Assembly (NCBI GenBank): GCA_032622095.1
Contig: CP136067.1
Coordinates: forward strand, 38,917,549 to 38,981,548
DNA from: Siphonodentalium dalli
Lineage: Eukaryota > Mollusca > Scaphopoda > Gadilida > Siphonodentaliidae
Length of the DNA: 64,000 nucleotides
Direction of reading: 5' to 3'
Shown here: positions 22,261 through 33,939 of the stretch, in pieces
Numbering within the stretch: position 1 is the stretch's first letter
How the letters are laid out: every line of letters starts with the position of its first letter
Position numbers and translations under genes: made by a program
Notes under the pieces: generated by a model
What the model was told of the DNA's origin: nothing
Seen by the model: only the letters and a program-made list of their open reading frames with translations
Database searches by the model: none

Positions 22261-25150
22261 AATCCTGCAGAAAAAAAAATCATATTCAACGAAGAGTGTT
22301 TACACCGATATTTATTGGCCATACATATAGTTCGGCTATCGTTGGACGTTTTTTTTTTCCTGCCATACATATGAAATGTTATAGTCTACTGATGCTTGAC
22401 ATGCGGCGCTGAACGTTTTCGAATATTAACTTATCAAACAGCAAACATGCATATCCCGGGGGTCCGCGGCCTTCTTTTGTGTACACAGCAGAAATCGTGA
22501 TTGTCGAATGATATATAGTATAGCTATAGTCTTTAATTTCAATAATACAACGACACAAAACAAAACAGCCGTTTAACACATTCACATAATATTTTGGTCA
22601 TCCGACGAGATTTCAAAGAAATTTTAAACTATAAACGTGCATGTTTCAGTTCCATCAATGGGTTTCACATCACTAACTAGAATTTTCGAAACAATTCGAA
22701 AGTCAGTCTCTGCTATATATACATATATATGTATATTGCTATACTGGTTGGCTGTCTTACACCAGACTCACCCTCACGTGTGAAGAAGAACAAGCTCTAA
22801 AACTAACTGAAGCTTTCTGAGATCCCTTGAACTATACAAGAAAATTAAGGGCTCCAAAGAGGATAGTCTTTTTGAATGTATGTATATCGGTGCAATTTCT
22901 AAGGAGAAATCTCGAGTTCACGAAGAATAGAAGTCATCTCCTCTTGCACAGAAACCAAATTACAGCACATGACATCATCATATGTATACCAAAATCATTG
23001 ATTGTGGAATTTGTGTCTAACTCGTACATTCCACCGTGGTTCTTGGTTGGTTGACTAGAGTTTATCTGCGTCGTTGCCAAGGCAGCCATGTCCATATCTT
23101 GTTATTTACATCGACGTCGCACCGCTTGACCGCCATGATTTCACCATTGAACCTGTAAGCAGAGAAGTTATTTTGTTTATAACATGCCATTGTGGGAATA
23201 TTATTTACAGTGTATGTACATCTATAACAGTATTATAATTCATACATTAAAGAGCGCATTTTCAGAAAGGAATATAGTTTTTGAAACATGCTAAATATAT
23301 ACATGTACTACTCATTATAGCTTCACATAATGAATGTTCGGACATTTTATTTTTACTTTATCTATATGGCCAGATCGATGCCCCATTAAGCACAATCTTG
23401 ACACGGGAAATTTGCAATTTTACATGAGGAATTTTAGCTATATAACACGATACATTCATATATAAGGATTATAATATGAGAAACATGGCGAGTTTGAAAA
23501 TAAGCCCCCCCCCCCTTCCCCATCCCCTCCCCCTTTTTTATAGTATAAACGATAACTCTTCACCATGTACGTCACTTAATCCAAATGCTAATAATAGTTT
23601 AATGATACATCTCACTATTCTGCAGTATTTATAATTTTAGATTATTTATAAGTTCATTATTTGCTATTATGACATTTATTGAATGACAAAATATTCTTCA
23701 CAATTTAAAGTTTTGGACACAAACGGTGGCTACATATATATTAGATATACGACATCACCCCCACCCGGCCCCTCTCTCGGTAACCGAATTTACGCAAGTT
23801 ATACATAGCAGAGGAGCCAAAATATGCATGCTAATTTTTCACATCGTCTTGGTATAAACCACCAATATAATTGACAAATAAATACCCCACCACCCAACAA
23901 TTTGTTTAACTTGGTGCATTGATCGTCCATTGTGGTATTTCAAGGTTTATTGCAACAGTGATGCTCATGATCATCATATTCAAATGAAATTAATTGGAAA
24001 CACCAATTTCACACATTTTGTGTGATTCCGGGTGCCACATATATAGAACTTCGTAGTATACGACTATATAGGGCATTCCAATGGCATCAACAAGTCGCAT
24101 TCAGGGACGCGGCTCGATGGTCGCCGTTGGCGGGGGGTGTCCACCTTCAAATGTCGAAGTGCACCCCACCCTCCCCTTGAACCATATTTGTAGAATTATA
24201 TTTGCACACCCCCTCTCGTTCTGAATTTTCTAATTGGTACCTCAAGCTTTCCAACTATTAGAATTTCCAACCAAATGGAAGTCTTCCACCCGATGGCCAT
24301 TTGAGGCCATTTTTTTTTACCAAAAGTAGAAAAATATGCTACTATTTGTCTAAAAAAAAAAAAAAATTCCCACTAATTACTGGTTGAAAAATCAAACAAA
24401 GAGAACAATTTCAACCTATTATAATGCATGTGGTGTAAAACTTGCAACTTTGCGTCAGGCATGAAATTTCCAACTGTTGGAATTTTTAGTAAATTTTACC
24501 GAAGTTTGGGATAGGGTTATAGACACACCCTTCCCAATATCCGCCCTGTCGCCACGTCACTGGTCTCAGTAGATATTTCCTCTCATCTGCATTCCATATA
24601 AACACAAAAAACGTCGTTACTTTATCAACATGAGAACCTTATCGTGCAAAATAATAAAATTGTGGTTCTGGTTTAAAGCACGCTGTATAATATATAGTGT
24701 GTATGTGATGAACACACATTTTTTCAGTAAATGTCTTCACCACACAGTTGAATTTGTCAATTTACATAAAGACAATTTTCGAGCAGAAATAGGTTTTATG
24801 CTTCGGAAAGATGAATATCATATAGACTACAGAAACAACAGATAAACCCAGATAAATGCACAACTCTAACGTGTAAATATATGACTATGCGATAGGGAAT
24901 TGTTGAATCTGTAAATCCAAATCAAGTTTATTATTTCGTTCAATCATGTTATACAAAATAGATACGGACATTTTCACATAGGTGAATATCTTGCGAATTT
25001 AAATATAATCTTACCTTAACTATAGAAATAATCGAAGAGACCGCCCAATATATCGAATTTCGAGATCAACCACAATCAACAAGACTCCATGTGTACACTT
25101 TACGGCATCCTGTGAGCCTGTACGAAACAACGACGCGCGCGTGACCACCA
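22260..25150. other. Non-coding stretch with poly-C and AT-rich tracts
   Basis: No supported gene. Poly-C tracts occur near 23500, and a 'ggggtgtccacctt' phrase near 24136 resembles one at 46450, suggesting a shared element fragment. Open frames are short and unrelated to known families. Confidence 0.5.
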
Positions 25151-25169
25151 CGTGAAATTTAAAAATCCG

Positions 25170-25320
25170 ACGTCACACACAAATATGTGTGGTGGTGTAC
25201 ACACACATGTATATGTGTGGATATTGGGTGATACACACATATGTGTGTATTATGTACACATTTATGTTCAGATAATGCCTCCACACAGTCATTGTGTGGA
25301 AGCTGCCACACAGTCCTTTT
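25170..25320. repeat. CACACA/TGTGTG-rich stretch
   Basis: Alternating 'acacatatgtgtg' and 'tgtacacacacatg' words with local dyad symmetry, resembling the 21.6-22.3 kb family. Non-coding. Confidence 0.65.
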
Positions 25321-25334
25321 TACCGTGTAGACAT

Positions 25335-25510
25335 ACCTTGTTCTTATACCAATCAGAGATATGGCATAAACAGTATGCTATTGTCAAATGTTTTTCCCTT
25401 GTTATGTAAACACAAGCAAAAAAAACGTTATAGGACATGGCTTTTGTTTAGATCCGGATATGGTAACCATAAAGAGCGTTCTTTGTTACTGCTTTGCTGA
25501 TATGGAAATA
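25335..25510. repeat. Diverged copy of the 61.9-kb hairpin family
   Basis: 'ttgttcttataccaatca', 'gctattgtcaaatg' and 'ttatgtaaacacaagc' occur in the same order as in the hairpin at 61904-62082. The right arm is degraded here, so foldback is poor. This shows that the 62-kb hairpin is a dispersed element. Confidence 0.65.
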
Positions 25511-25998
25511 ATCGAGAGCGTTTATATCATTTGTGTGCGCCGTGTTGTGTAAACAGAAGTAAAACTTCTGTAACATGAGCAGGTTCCTGTTCACGTACAC
25601 CATCGTACGTCTTGACGACAATATACTAGTTACGCGCTGATTATGTTTGACGTACACATGTGTACATGTAGGAGCAAAACTATATATATATACACATAAC
25701 GACACGATGTGTAAATGGGTTTGCCGATACGGAACGAGTGCTGTCGCGGAAGGATATAACGAGAGGCACTTGCGTCCTAGAATCCGTGCATTAAAAAAAA
25801 ATATATATACAGACTTAGAAGGTTTATTTACGCACATGTGTGATGATTCTTTTATTTTATAGTTCCGGTTTCATGGCTGAGGAGGACGTCATGTACGTCA
25901 TTTTACGTCAACGAGATGCGTATGGAACATACGTATTTGTAAATATGGAACTGCAATGACACTGTACTTCTGGGAACAAACGTGTAATAAATTTTATT

Positions 25999-26305
25999 GT
26001 TATCCTTCATCACATTTCATCCCATTTTCCTCTCTTCTGATTGGCTGAGAGTGCGTCACATGGCGGGCGATAAATCACCATACCTCGAGGGTAACATTGT
26101 CCCAGTTATTGACCGCTCAGCTGTTGCCAATAAATACATAACTACGAAGAACTCAACGCGCAGAGATTCCCTGACAGCTCCTTAATAATTTCAAAAAACA
26201 CTGTTTTTATAAACCCCACTGTATCATAACAACCGCGAACTGTGGTGTTTGCTAATTTGCATAATTGTGTGTTTTTTTAGTTGCAATTAAAGCACGCTAT
26301 GTATA
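25999..26305 (+). repeat. Left part of interrupted element A (homologue of 31585-31898)
   Basis: Shares with 31.6-31.9 kb the words 'ccattttcctctcttctgat', 'gagagtgcgtcacatggcgg', 'gaccgctcagctgtt', 'aaccgcgaactgtggtgttt' and 'attaaagcacgctatgtata'. The homology breaks at 26305 and resumes at 30130, so a 3.8-kb segment lies inside this copy. Confidence 0.85.
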
Positions 26306-26313
26306 ATATAAGT

Positions 26314-26447
26314 TACACGGCTTGTTGATGGGGGATACGGTGTGGTATGCCCCGGTAGATGCTCGTATCCCCCGAGGCGATAGCCGAGGGGGATACGAGA
26401 GTCGACCGGGGCATACCACACCGTATCCCCCATCAACAAGCCGTGTA
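26314..26447. repeat. 134-bp palindrome at the left end of the insertion
   Basis: 'tacacggcttgttgatgggg' pairs with 'ccccatcaacaagccgtgta', and 'gatacggtgtggtatgcccc' with its complement. A centre of roughly 30 bp around 'ccgaggcgatagccgagg' carries its own small stem. The arms are nearly perfect, and it is the most stable-looking structure in this part of the window. Confidence 0.88.
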
Positions 26448-26794
26448 ATGTATTTATCCCCGGTCAAAATTAACCAGATATTCCCACAGACATAAAGCGC
26501 GGAAACGAGCAACGAACAGTAACTCTATTTGATTAGACTGCTCATACGATGAATATATTTATATAGCTGTTTCCACAATTTGTCCATAAATACTTGCTGG
26601 CCTCGCTTACTTTTGGAATCTATATGTTAGAAGATATAAAAGAGAGCAATACACTTCAAAAATAGTAATGGTAAATGAGTCAGACAACGTAAATAAATGA
26701 AGCAAGAGTAGCAAGATAACATCACACCAGGAATCAACGTGGCTTTGAAAGATGTACATTAGACCTTCAAACTTTTACCAGGTCATAAAAATTC

Positions 26795-29700
26795 TACTAG
26801 GGGCATACGAGATTGTTATGACCTTGTAAAATCTGTCTTCTCTATATAGCGACGACAGTTTTTGCCGGGTAATATCAGTTTTACACGGGTCCTTGTAAAA
26901 TATGTCTTCTCTATATAGCGACGACAATTTTTGAGGGGTAATATAAGTTTTACACAGGGCATACGAGATTGTTATGACCCGTGTAAAATCTGTCTTCTCT
27001 ATAGAGCGACGACAATTTTTGCGGGGTAATATCACTTTTACACGGGGCATACGAGATTGTTATGACCCGTGTAAAATCGGTCTTTTCTATATAGCGACGA
27101 CAATTTTTGCGGGGTAATATCAGTTTTACACGGGGCATACGAGATTGTTATGACCCGTTTAAAATCTGTCTTCTCTATATAGCGACGACAATTTTTGCGG
27201 GGTAATATCAGTTTTACACGGGGCATACGAGATTGTTATGACCAGTGTAAAATCTGTCTTCTCTATATAGCGACGACAATTTTTGCGGGGTAATATAAGT
27301 TTTACACGGGGCATACGAGATTGTTATGACCCGTGTAAAATCGGACTTTTCTATATAGCGACGACAATTTTTGCGGGGTAATATCAGTTTTACACGGGGC
27401 ATACGAGATTGTTATGACCCGTTTAAAATCTGTCTTCTCTATATAGCGACGACAATTTTTGCGGGGTAATATCAGTTTTACACGGGGCATACGAGATTGT
27501 TATGACCAGTGTAAAATCTGTCTTCTCTATATAGCGACGACAATTTTTGCGGGGTAATATAAGTTTTACACGGGGCATACGAGATTGTTATGACCCGTGT
27601 AAAATCTGTCTTCTCTATATAGCGACGACAATTTTTGCGGGGTAATATCAGTTTTACACGGGACATACGAGATTGTTATGACCCGTTTAAAATCTGTCTT
27701 CTCTATATAGCGACGACAATTTTTGCGGGGTAATATCAGTTTTACACGGGGCATACGAGATTGTTATGACCTTGTAAAATATGTCTTCTCTATATAGCGA
27801 CGACAATTTTTGCGGGGTAATATAAGTTTTACACGGGGCATACGAGATTGTTATGACCCGTGTAAAATCTGTCTTCTCTATATAGCGACGACAATTTTTG
27901 CGGGGTAATATCAGTTTTACACGGGGCATACGAGATTGTTATGACCTGTGTAAAATCTGTCTTCTCTATGTAGCGACGACAATTTTTGCGGGGTAATATC
28001 AGTTTTACACGGGGCATACGAAATTGTTATGACCCGTGTAAAATCTGTCTTCTTGATATAGCGACGACAAGTTTTGCGGGGTAATATCAATTTTACATGG
28101 GGCATACGAGATTGTTATGACCTTGTAAAATCTGTCTTCTCTATATAGCGACACGACAATTTTTGATGGGTAATATCAGTTTTACACGGGGAATACGAGA
28201 TTCTTATGACCCGTGTAAAATCTGTCTTCTCTATATAGCGACGACAATTTTTGCGGGGTAATATCAGTTTTACACGGGGCATACGAGATTGTTATGACCT
28301 TGTAAAATCTGTCTTCTCTATATAGCGACGACAATTTTTGCGGGGTAATATAAGTTTTACACGGGGCATACGAGATTGTTATGACCTTGTAAAATCTGTC
28401 TTCTCTATATAGCGACGACAATTTTTGCGGGGTAATATAAGTTTTACACGGGGCATACGAGATTGTTATGACCTTGTAAAATCTGTCTTCTCTATATAGC
28501 GACGACAATTTTTGCGGGGTAATATCAGTTTTACACGGGGCATACGATATTGTTATGACCCGTGTAATATCTGTTTTCTCTATATAGCGACGACAATTTT
28601 TGCGGGGTAATATCACTTTTACACGTGGCATACGAGATTGTTATGACCCGTGTAAAATCTGTCTTCTCTATATAGCGACGACAATTTTTGCGGGGTAATA
28701 TAAGTTTTACACGGGGCATACGAGATTGTTATGACCTTGTTAAATCTGTCTTCTCTATATAGCGACGACAATTTTTGCGGGGTAATATCAGTTTTACACG
28801 GGGCATACGAGATTGTTATGACCTTGTAAAATCTGTCTTCTCTATATAGCGGCGACAATTTTTGCGGGGTAATATAAGTTTTACACGGGGCATACGAGAT
28901 TGTTATGACCTTGTAAAATCTGTCTTCTCTATATAGCGACGACAATTTTTGCGGGGTAATATCACTTTTACACGGGGCATACGAGATTGTTATGACCTGT
29001 GTAAAATCTGTCTTCTCTATGTAGCGACGACAATTTTTGCGGGGTAATATCAGTTTTACACGGGGCATACGAAATTGTTATGACCCGTGTAGAATCTGTC
29101 TTCTTGATATAGCGACGACAAGTTTTGCGGGGTAATATCAATTTTACATGGGGCATACGAGATTGTTATGACCTTGTAAAATCTGTCTTCTCTATATAGC
29201 GACACGACAATTTTTGAGGGGTAATATCAGTTTTACACGGGGAATACGAGATTCTTATGACCCGTGTAAAATCTGTCTTCTCTATATAGCGACGACAATT
29301 TTTGCGGGGTAATATCAGTTTTACACGGGGCATACGAGATTGTTATGACCTTGTAAAATCTGTCTTCTCTATATAGCGACGACAATTTTTGCGGGGTAAT
29401 ATAAGTTTTACACGGGGCATACGAGATTGTTATGACCTTGTAAAATCTGTCTTCTCTATATAGCGACGACAATTTTTGCGGGGTAATATCAGTTTTACAC
29501 GGGGCATACGATATTGTTATGACCCGTGTAATATCTGTTTTCTCTATATAGCGACGACAATTTTTGCGGGGTAATATAACTTTTACACGGGGCATACGAG
29601 ATTGTTATGACCCGTGTAAAATCTGTCTTCTCTATATAGCGACGACAATTTTTGCGGGGTAATATCAGTTTTACACGGGGCATACGAGATTGTTATGACC

Positions 29701-30013
29701 TTGTTAAATCTGTCTTCTCTATATAGCGACGACAATTTTTGCGGGGTAATATCAGTTTTACTCGGGGCATACGAGATTGTTATGACCTTGTAAAATCTGT
29801 CTTCTCTATATAGCGGCGACAATTTTTGCGGAGTAATATAAGTTTTACACGGGGCATACGAGATTGTTATGACCTTGTAAAATCTGTCTTCTCTATATAG
29901 CGACGACAATTTTTGCGGGGTAATATCACTTTTACACGGGGCATACGCGATTGTAATGACCCGTGTAAAATCTGTCTTCTCTATATGGCGACGACAATTT
30001 TTGCGGGGTAATA
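26795..30013. repeat. Satellite array of 87/88-bp units, about 36 copies
   Basis: Each unit contains 'gcatacgagattgttatgac', 'aaaatctgtcttctctatat', 'agcgacgacaatttttgcgg' and 'ggtaatatcagttttacacg'. The 88-bp type has 'gacccgtgtaaaa', the 87-bp type 'gaccttgtaaaa'. In the 88-bp type CCCGTGTAAAA and TTTTACACGGG form an 11-bp inverted repeat, so a unit can fold. Higher-order structure exists: a three-unit (264-bp) period at 27.0-27.75 kb, and a larger block near 28.0-28.9 kb repeated 1051 bp downstream with one unit lost. Minus-strand open frames (MPRVKLILPRKNCRRY...) are by-products: 87 is divisible by three, so runs of 87-bp units stay open. Confidence 0.95.
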
Positions 30014-30129
30014 CGAAATAAGTGTTTCCTGTTTAGTTAACATATATCGAACAAGAACACCGGGATACGGCGTGGTATGGCCCTAGAAGAACAATGGTGC
30101 CTAAGAAGGCTTACAATTCTACAGAGGGG

Positions 30130-30385
30130 ATAAATGGTGTTATAGCGGACACAAATCCGTTAAATGTGTAATGTTACTATTGGACCTTTGTATATCAATA
30201 ATAAAGACCGTGGGACAAATAGATAAACATTATTATGCAGTTGGTGTGTGCTGCAGGCAATCGAAAATACGATGTACATACGTTACAAATACGTTTATGT
30301 ACTAGTTCAAATAGCCACACTTTATTGTTTATCAATTGACTATTTCTTTTCTTCAATACATTCCTATGACTTCAGAGAATACCCG
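30130..30385 (+). repeat. Right part of interrupted element A (homologue of 31899-32160)
   Basis: 'gacacaaatccgtta', 'ccgtgggacaaatagataaa', 'catacgttacaaatacgttt' and 'tttatcaattgactatttct' are shared in order with 31.9-32.15 kb. It continues the element interrupted at 26305. Confidence 0.85.
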
Positions 30386-31139
30386 TATTAGTCCAGGAGA
30401 TATTGGTAGACCTCTGCACCCCCCCCCCCCCCATGACTTAACTTCACCCAACTAATTTTCTTCCCTAAGGTCTCCTCTAATTTTTTTCACTTGTTAACAA
30501 GAAAAAAAAGTGGCCGCAGAGACTCCAGACAAGATGGCGTCCATCACGGCGGCCATTTTTTTTAAATGCACCAGGTCTCTTTGATCGCCATTATAGTAAA
30601 GATTGTAGCACAAGCGGTCTTGTTTTCCGCTCGATTCGTTATGCTAATATACAATCCTTACAAATTAGCCAAAAATCCGACCCCATAAACCAATATGGCG
30701 GCCAAGATGGCCGCCGAAATGTGAAAATATGCTATTTTTCTAACATGTTACCACCTTTCGTTTGTCTCTGTGGGAAAATGTTAGAATGTTTGCGTCATGT
30801 TATACATTTGTCATATAGAGGAGTCATTGGCGAACACATGGGGACCATAATATGCATTCATTGCGGGATATTTTTGTCCGATATCACGTTTTCCCAAATG
30901 CCGGTATCATAGGCCAAAGCCGAATCTCCGTTAATAACGCGATGTTATGTTTCGAATCAATGAATGTTATTGCTATTATAACAACACCCATGCATATATA
31001 TTTGCAGGAGACACTCGAGCTAGGATTCCTCTTATACCTATATGTTGCGTAACAATATGTCAATTTCTTTTTGCACTACTACAACGTGTTAGTTTCACAT
31101 TTTAGCAATCTGGAAATGAACACGTCTGTCGGCGTTTTC
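30386..31139. other. No gene recognised
   Basis: Holds a poly-C run at about 30420-30432 and 'ggcggccaagatggccgcc'-type words near 30700, the same vocabulary as the 38, 42 and 45 kb repeats. Open frames are short and without family resemblance. Confidence 0.5.
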
Positions 31140-31575
31140 ACGGCCATTTGAAACGAAACCGAACATTTCGCTGCTCATGGCTACTCATGGCTACTCAACT
31201 TGCTCAAATTGCTTTACTCCTCTTTCCGTGAACCGATTTCCACCATGCAACCAGCAAACTGACCGGAGAATAGCTGCGCAAATGACGGTCTGTTAATTGA
31301 TCCAGATTATGAATGATTTATTTTCTAAATAGCGATGATCCCAACATAAAATTCACTTTTCGAACTGGATTAAAGAATATATGCGCGCATTTATGCCTGC
31401 TAGTAAGGAGGTTCGTGTGTACTCCTTTGTCAGATAACAAAACAGTTATCACTCTTGTTTTCGTGAGACACGGGGATTTGTCGCCGCTCTCGACCTGGAA
31501 TGTCACCATCGGGCCGCCAGGCCCTCGGGTGACATTCCAGGTCGAGAGCGGGCGACAAATCCCCGTGTCTCACTC
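31140..31575 (+). repeat. Dispersed repeat ending in a hairpin, copy 1
   Basis: 'aaacgaaaccgaacatttcg', 'tgctttactcctctttccgt', 'atatgcgcgcatttatgcct' and the terminal hairpin all recur in the same orientation at 54965-55380. The hairpin arms at 31463-31573 begin 'gtgagacacggggatttgtc' and are almost perfect around a short 'atcgggccgccaggccct' centre. Confidence 0.85.
31463..31573. repeat. 111-bp hairpin
   Basis: 'gtgagacacggggatttgtc' pairs with 'gacaaatccccgtgtctcac' at the far end, and 'ctctcgacctggaatgtcac' with its complement inside. A matching hairpin occurs at 55244-55364 with a small insertion in the right arm. Confidence 0.88.
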
Positions 31576-31584
31576 AATCGCGGG

Positions 31585-32160
31585 CGATAAACCATATTAT
31601 TATCCTTCATCCCATTTTCCTCTCTTCTGATTAGCTGAGAGTGCGTCACATGGCGGGCCGCAAATCACTTATTACCCTCGAGGGTAAATTTGTCTCAGCT
31701 ATTGACCGCTCAGCTGTTACCAGTAAACATAGAACTATGAAGAACTCAATGTGTAGAGATTCTCTCACAGCTCTTAAATTAATTCCGAAAAGACTGTTTT
31801 TATAAACACCACTGTTTCATAACAACCGCGAACTGTGGTGTTTGCTAATTTGCATAATTTTGTGTTTTTGTTAATTGCAATTAAAGCACGCTATGTATAA
31901 ATGGTGTTATCGTGGACACAAATCCGTTATAAGGTGTAATGTTCCTATTGTACCTTTTTATATCAATAACAAATACCGTGGGACAAATAGATAAACCTTA
32001 TCATGCAGTTGGTATGTGCTGCAGACAATTGCACATACGATGAGCATACGTTACAAATACGTTTATGTGTAATCGCCAAAGATCAAATAGCCACTCTTTA
32101 CTGTTTATCAATTGACTATTTCTTTTCGGCAATACATTCCTCAGACTTTAGAAGAATACC
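31585..32160 (+). repeat. Uninterrupted element B: empty site for the satellite insertion
   Basis: Collinear with 25999-26305 joined to 30130-30385. The junction 'cgctatgtataaatggtgtt' at 31888-31907 has nothing in place of the 3.8-kb insert. This allows the insertion boundaries at 26.3 and 30.1 kb to be placed to within a few bases. Confidence 0.85.
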
Positions 32161-32269
32161 CTTATGATGCGTAACAATCTGTCACATATGTCAATTTCAT
32201 TTGCACAACTATGTGTTAGTTTCACATTTTAGCGTTCTGGAAATTAACACGTCTGCCTGCGTCTTTTAG

Positions 32270-33760
32270 ACAGGCCCCCAGATGAGGGTAGTGTCACACG
32301 AAAGGGTAGAAATTTTGACGCTATCTCCAATTATCCTTGTCCCACGGGGGTTCCAAAACACTGAGGTATCCAGGGCGGAACATTTGGAAAATATATTTTG
32401 TTGACCTTTTTGGTGTTTTTGACCTGCAAATTTCAGTATAATCAGGAAAACCAATAAAATAAGACAAATGTTGAATAAAATATACTTGAATATCAGATAT
32501 TTATTCTACCTGGGTTGCTTAACATTTATGAAGTGCACAAAGTTATATTATCCAACACATTTTGTGAAAAATTCACGAAAATGCCAACAAAATGCATAAA
32601 TTGCACTGCTTTTTCAAAAAAGTCTTCCAGAAGATTTCCTATAAAATTTTCATTTTTCGGTATAAAGCTCTCATTGGTGCATCAAATTTTTCAGCATTAT
32701 ATACCTGATTTATTAGTATCAACATCACAAGCAATGATGTCCAAAAAGCCGAGATATTTCCAAAAACTTAACCCACCCCCTAAAACTGATTTTCTATCTG
32801 AAAATACCTGTCAAGTCAGAATAGTCCGCTTTCGTTCTGTTTTGTTAACCAATTCAGAGTCTTATCATATATTATGGAATTAGCATGTATCTGAGGAGGT
32901 TTATGTTATGGTAGAGTCTATTTTTGTTTAATTTTGGATTTTTGTGTGGTAAATTAGCTAAAATTTTGATTATTTTTAAGTGAAAAAATTCTGAAAAATT
33001 CCCATGACTGTCAGTTTTATTGATACAGCTGCACAACATGCACCACAATATGAATTCTTCCCCAATATCAGACATGAAATGCTATAATCACGTACCAGAC
33101 CAGAATTAAGAAATAAAGTAAAACATAACCCTACCACAAGATGGTGTTCTCAATGCTCTCAATTTTATGCTATACTAAACTCGAATGGTTGTTTATACTT
33201 AAGTGGATAGAATTCATATCATAAATTGCAATAGTTCTGCCCACGGATTATGCAATCTCATCTTCATTGTCAATTTCATAAAATGTGATGGTATCAGTCA
33301 ATAGAATTTCTGTGCAACATCTTTCTGGAAGAATTGTTCAAACAACTCAGGCTGCCTATCGGCCGTCCATCCATGAAATGCTACACCGGGAGTGGTTGAT
33401 TTGGCAACGGTTGATAGTCTCCACTCTTTTGTTATCATGTACGTTGGCTCGTTTTGAGTGTAGAATTAAAGATTCCTCACATGGTGGAAGTGCAGAAAGA
33501 TCAAGTAGCTTCTGCTGATTCTCGAACTTCTGTAGGGACATTATCCGCCTAGCTTGATTCACTTTTCTCGAATGTTGAACATATAAGGCACATTCGTGTC
33601 ACTGTCCAAAACCCAATTCGTTCCTAAATATGTCATGACTTCCATATATTTTGATCGTCTTTCCAGCAACTTCCAGACAAGTTTTTTTTCCTTTTTGGAA
33701 GGTATCATTACCCGTGAAGGAATGGGACCCACTAAGTGCATTCTTCTGTACATTTGACTT
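32270..33760 (-). mobile_element. Dispersed repeat carrying a broken protein gene, copy 1
   Basis: The reverse complement of this stretch matches 53.3-54.96 kb, for example 'ggtagtgtcacacgaaaggg' near 32286 against 'ccctttcgtgtgacactacc' near 54920. The element reads on the minus strand: the coding relic is at its 5' side (33753-33290) and a long non-coding 3' part follows. Its ends were not resolved, and the presence of a second copy is the main reason to call it mobile. Confidence 0.7.
33290..33753 (-). pseudogene. 'LPPC...H..RAN' protein relic, copy 1
   Basis: Minus-strand pieces read YMEVMTYLGTNWVLDSDT, then VNQARRIMSLQKFENQQK, LLDLSALPPCEESLILHSKR-AN, then a frame change. I recognise the pattern 'TCxLYG...VN..R...F......LPPC...L..H..RANYxA..W....HGW' as a conserved domain of many uncharacterised invertebrate proteins, often encoded in repeats. 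Its function is unknown to me. This copy has lost the residues around 'ELTCALY' by a small deletion and has at least two frameshifts, so it cannot make a product. Confidence 0.65.
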
Positions 33761-33939
33761 GAATCACCTACCCATTAGCATAAACATTGATTAACTATTA
33801 TCAGGGGGAAATCATTTAACGTTTTCTCCAACATGCATAAACGGCATCAAGATGGAGAACTCTCTGACATGACCTCTCTATCGATTAATATGTCGTTGAG
33901 TTATTGTGGAAAGCAATAGGAACCCAAGGTACACATGTA

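Larger units (their letters stand above)
26306..30129. mobile_element. Satellite-bearing insertion (about 3.8 kb)
   Basis: The intact homologue at 31.9 kb reads straight through from 'cgctatgtata' to 'aatggtgtta'. Here those words are separated by about 3.8 kb consisting of a hairpin (26314-26447), a 340-bp unique spacer, the 87/88-bp array and a 115-bp right end. The right end contains 'gggatacggcgtggtatggc', a relative of the hairpin arm 'ggatacggtgtggtatgccc', so the two ends are related. A short ATA/TATA repeat flanks the insertion. No transposase was seen. The class is unknown: tandem-repeat-carrying non-autonomous elements, including Helitron-related ones, are known in molluscs. Confidence 0.7.

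Noticed and set aside
21398-22370. Cluster of 60-100 codon frames on both strands
   Set aside because: Translations of TGTGTGG/CACACA repeats, rich in V, H, T and C with no family pattern.
26775-29909. Family of minus-strand proteins beginning MPRVKLILPRKNCRRY, up to 149 codons
   Set aside because: They are translations of the 87/88-bp satellite. Frame length follows unit length modulo three, and there is no splice or promoter context.
26795-30013. CRISPR-like array
   Set aside because: Units are contiguous and nearly identical over their whole length, with no unique spacers, in a eukaryotic genome.
32515-32883. 122-codon plus-strand frame
   Set aside because: Lies in the non-coding 3' part of the LPPC-type repeat, and the homologous stretch at 54.3-54.7 kb does not preserve it as a frame.
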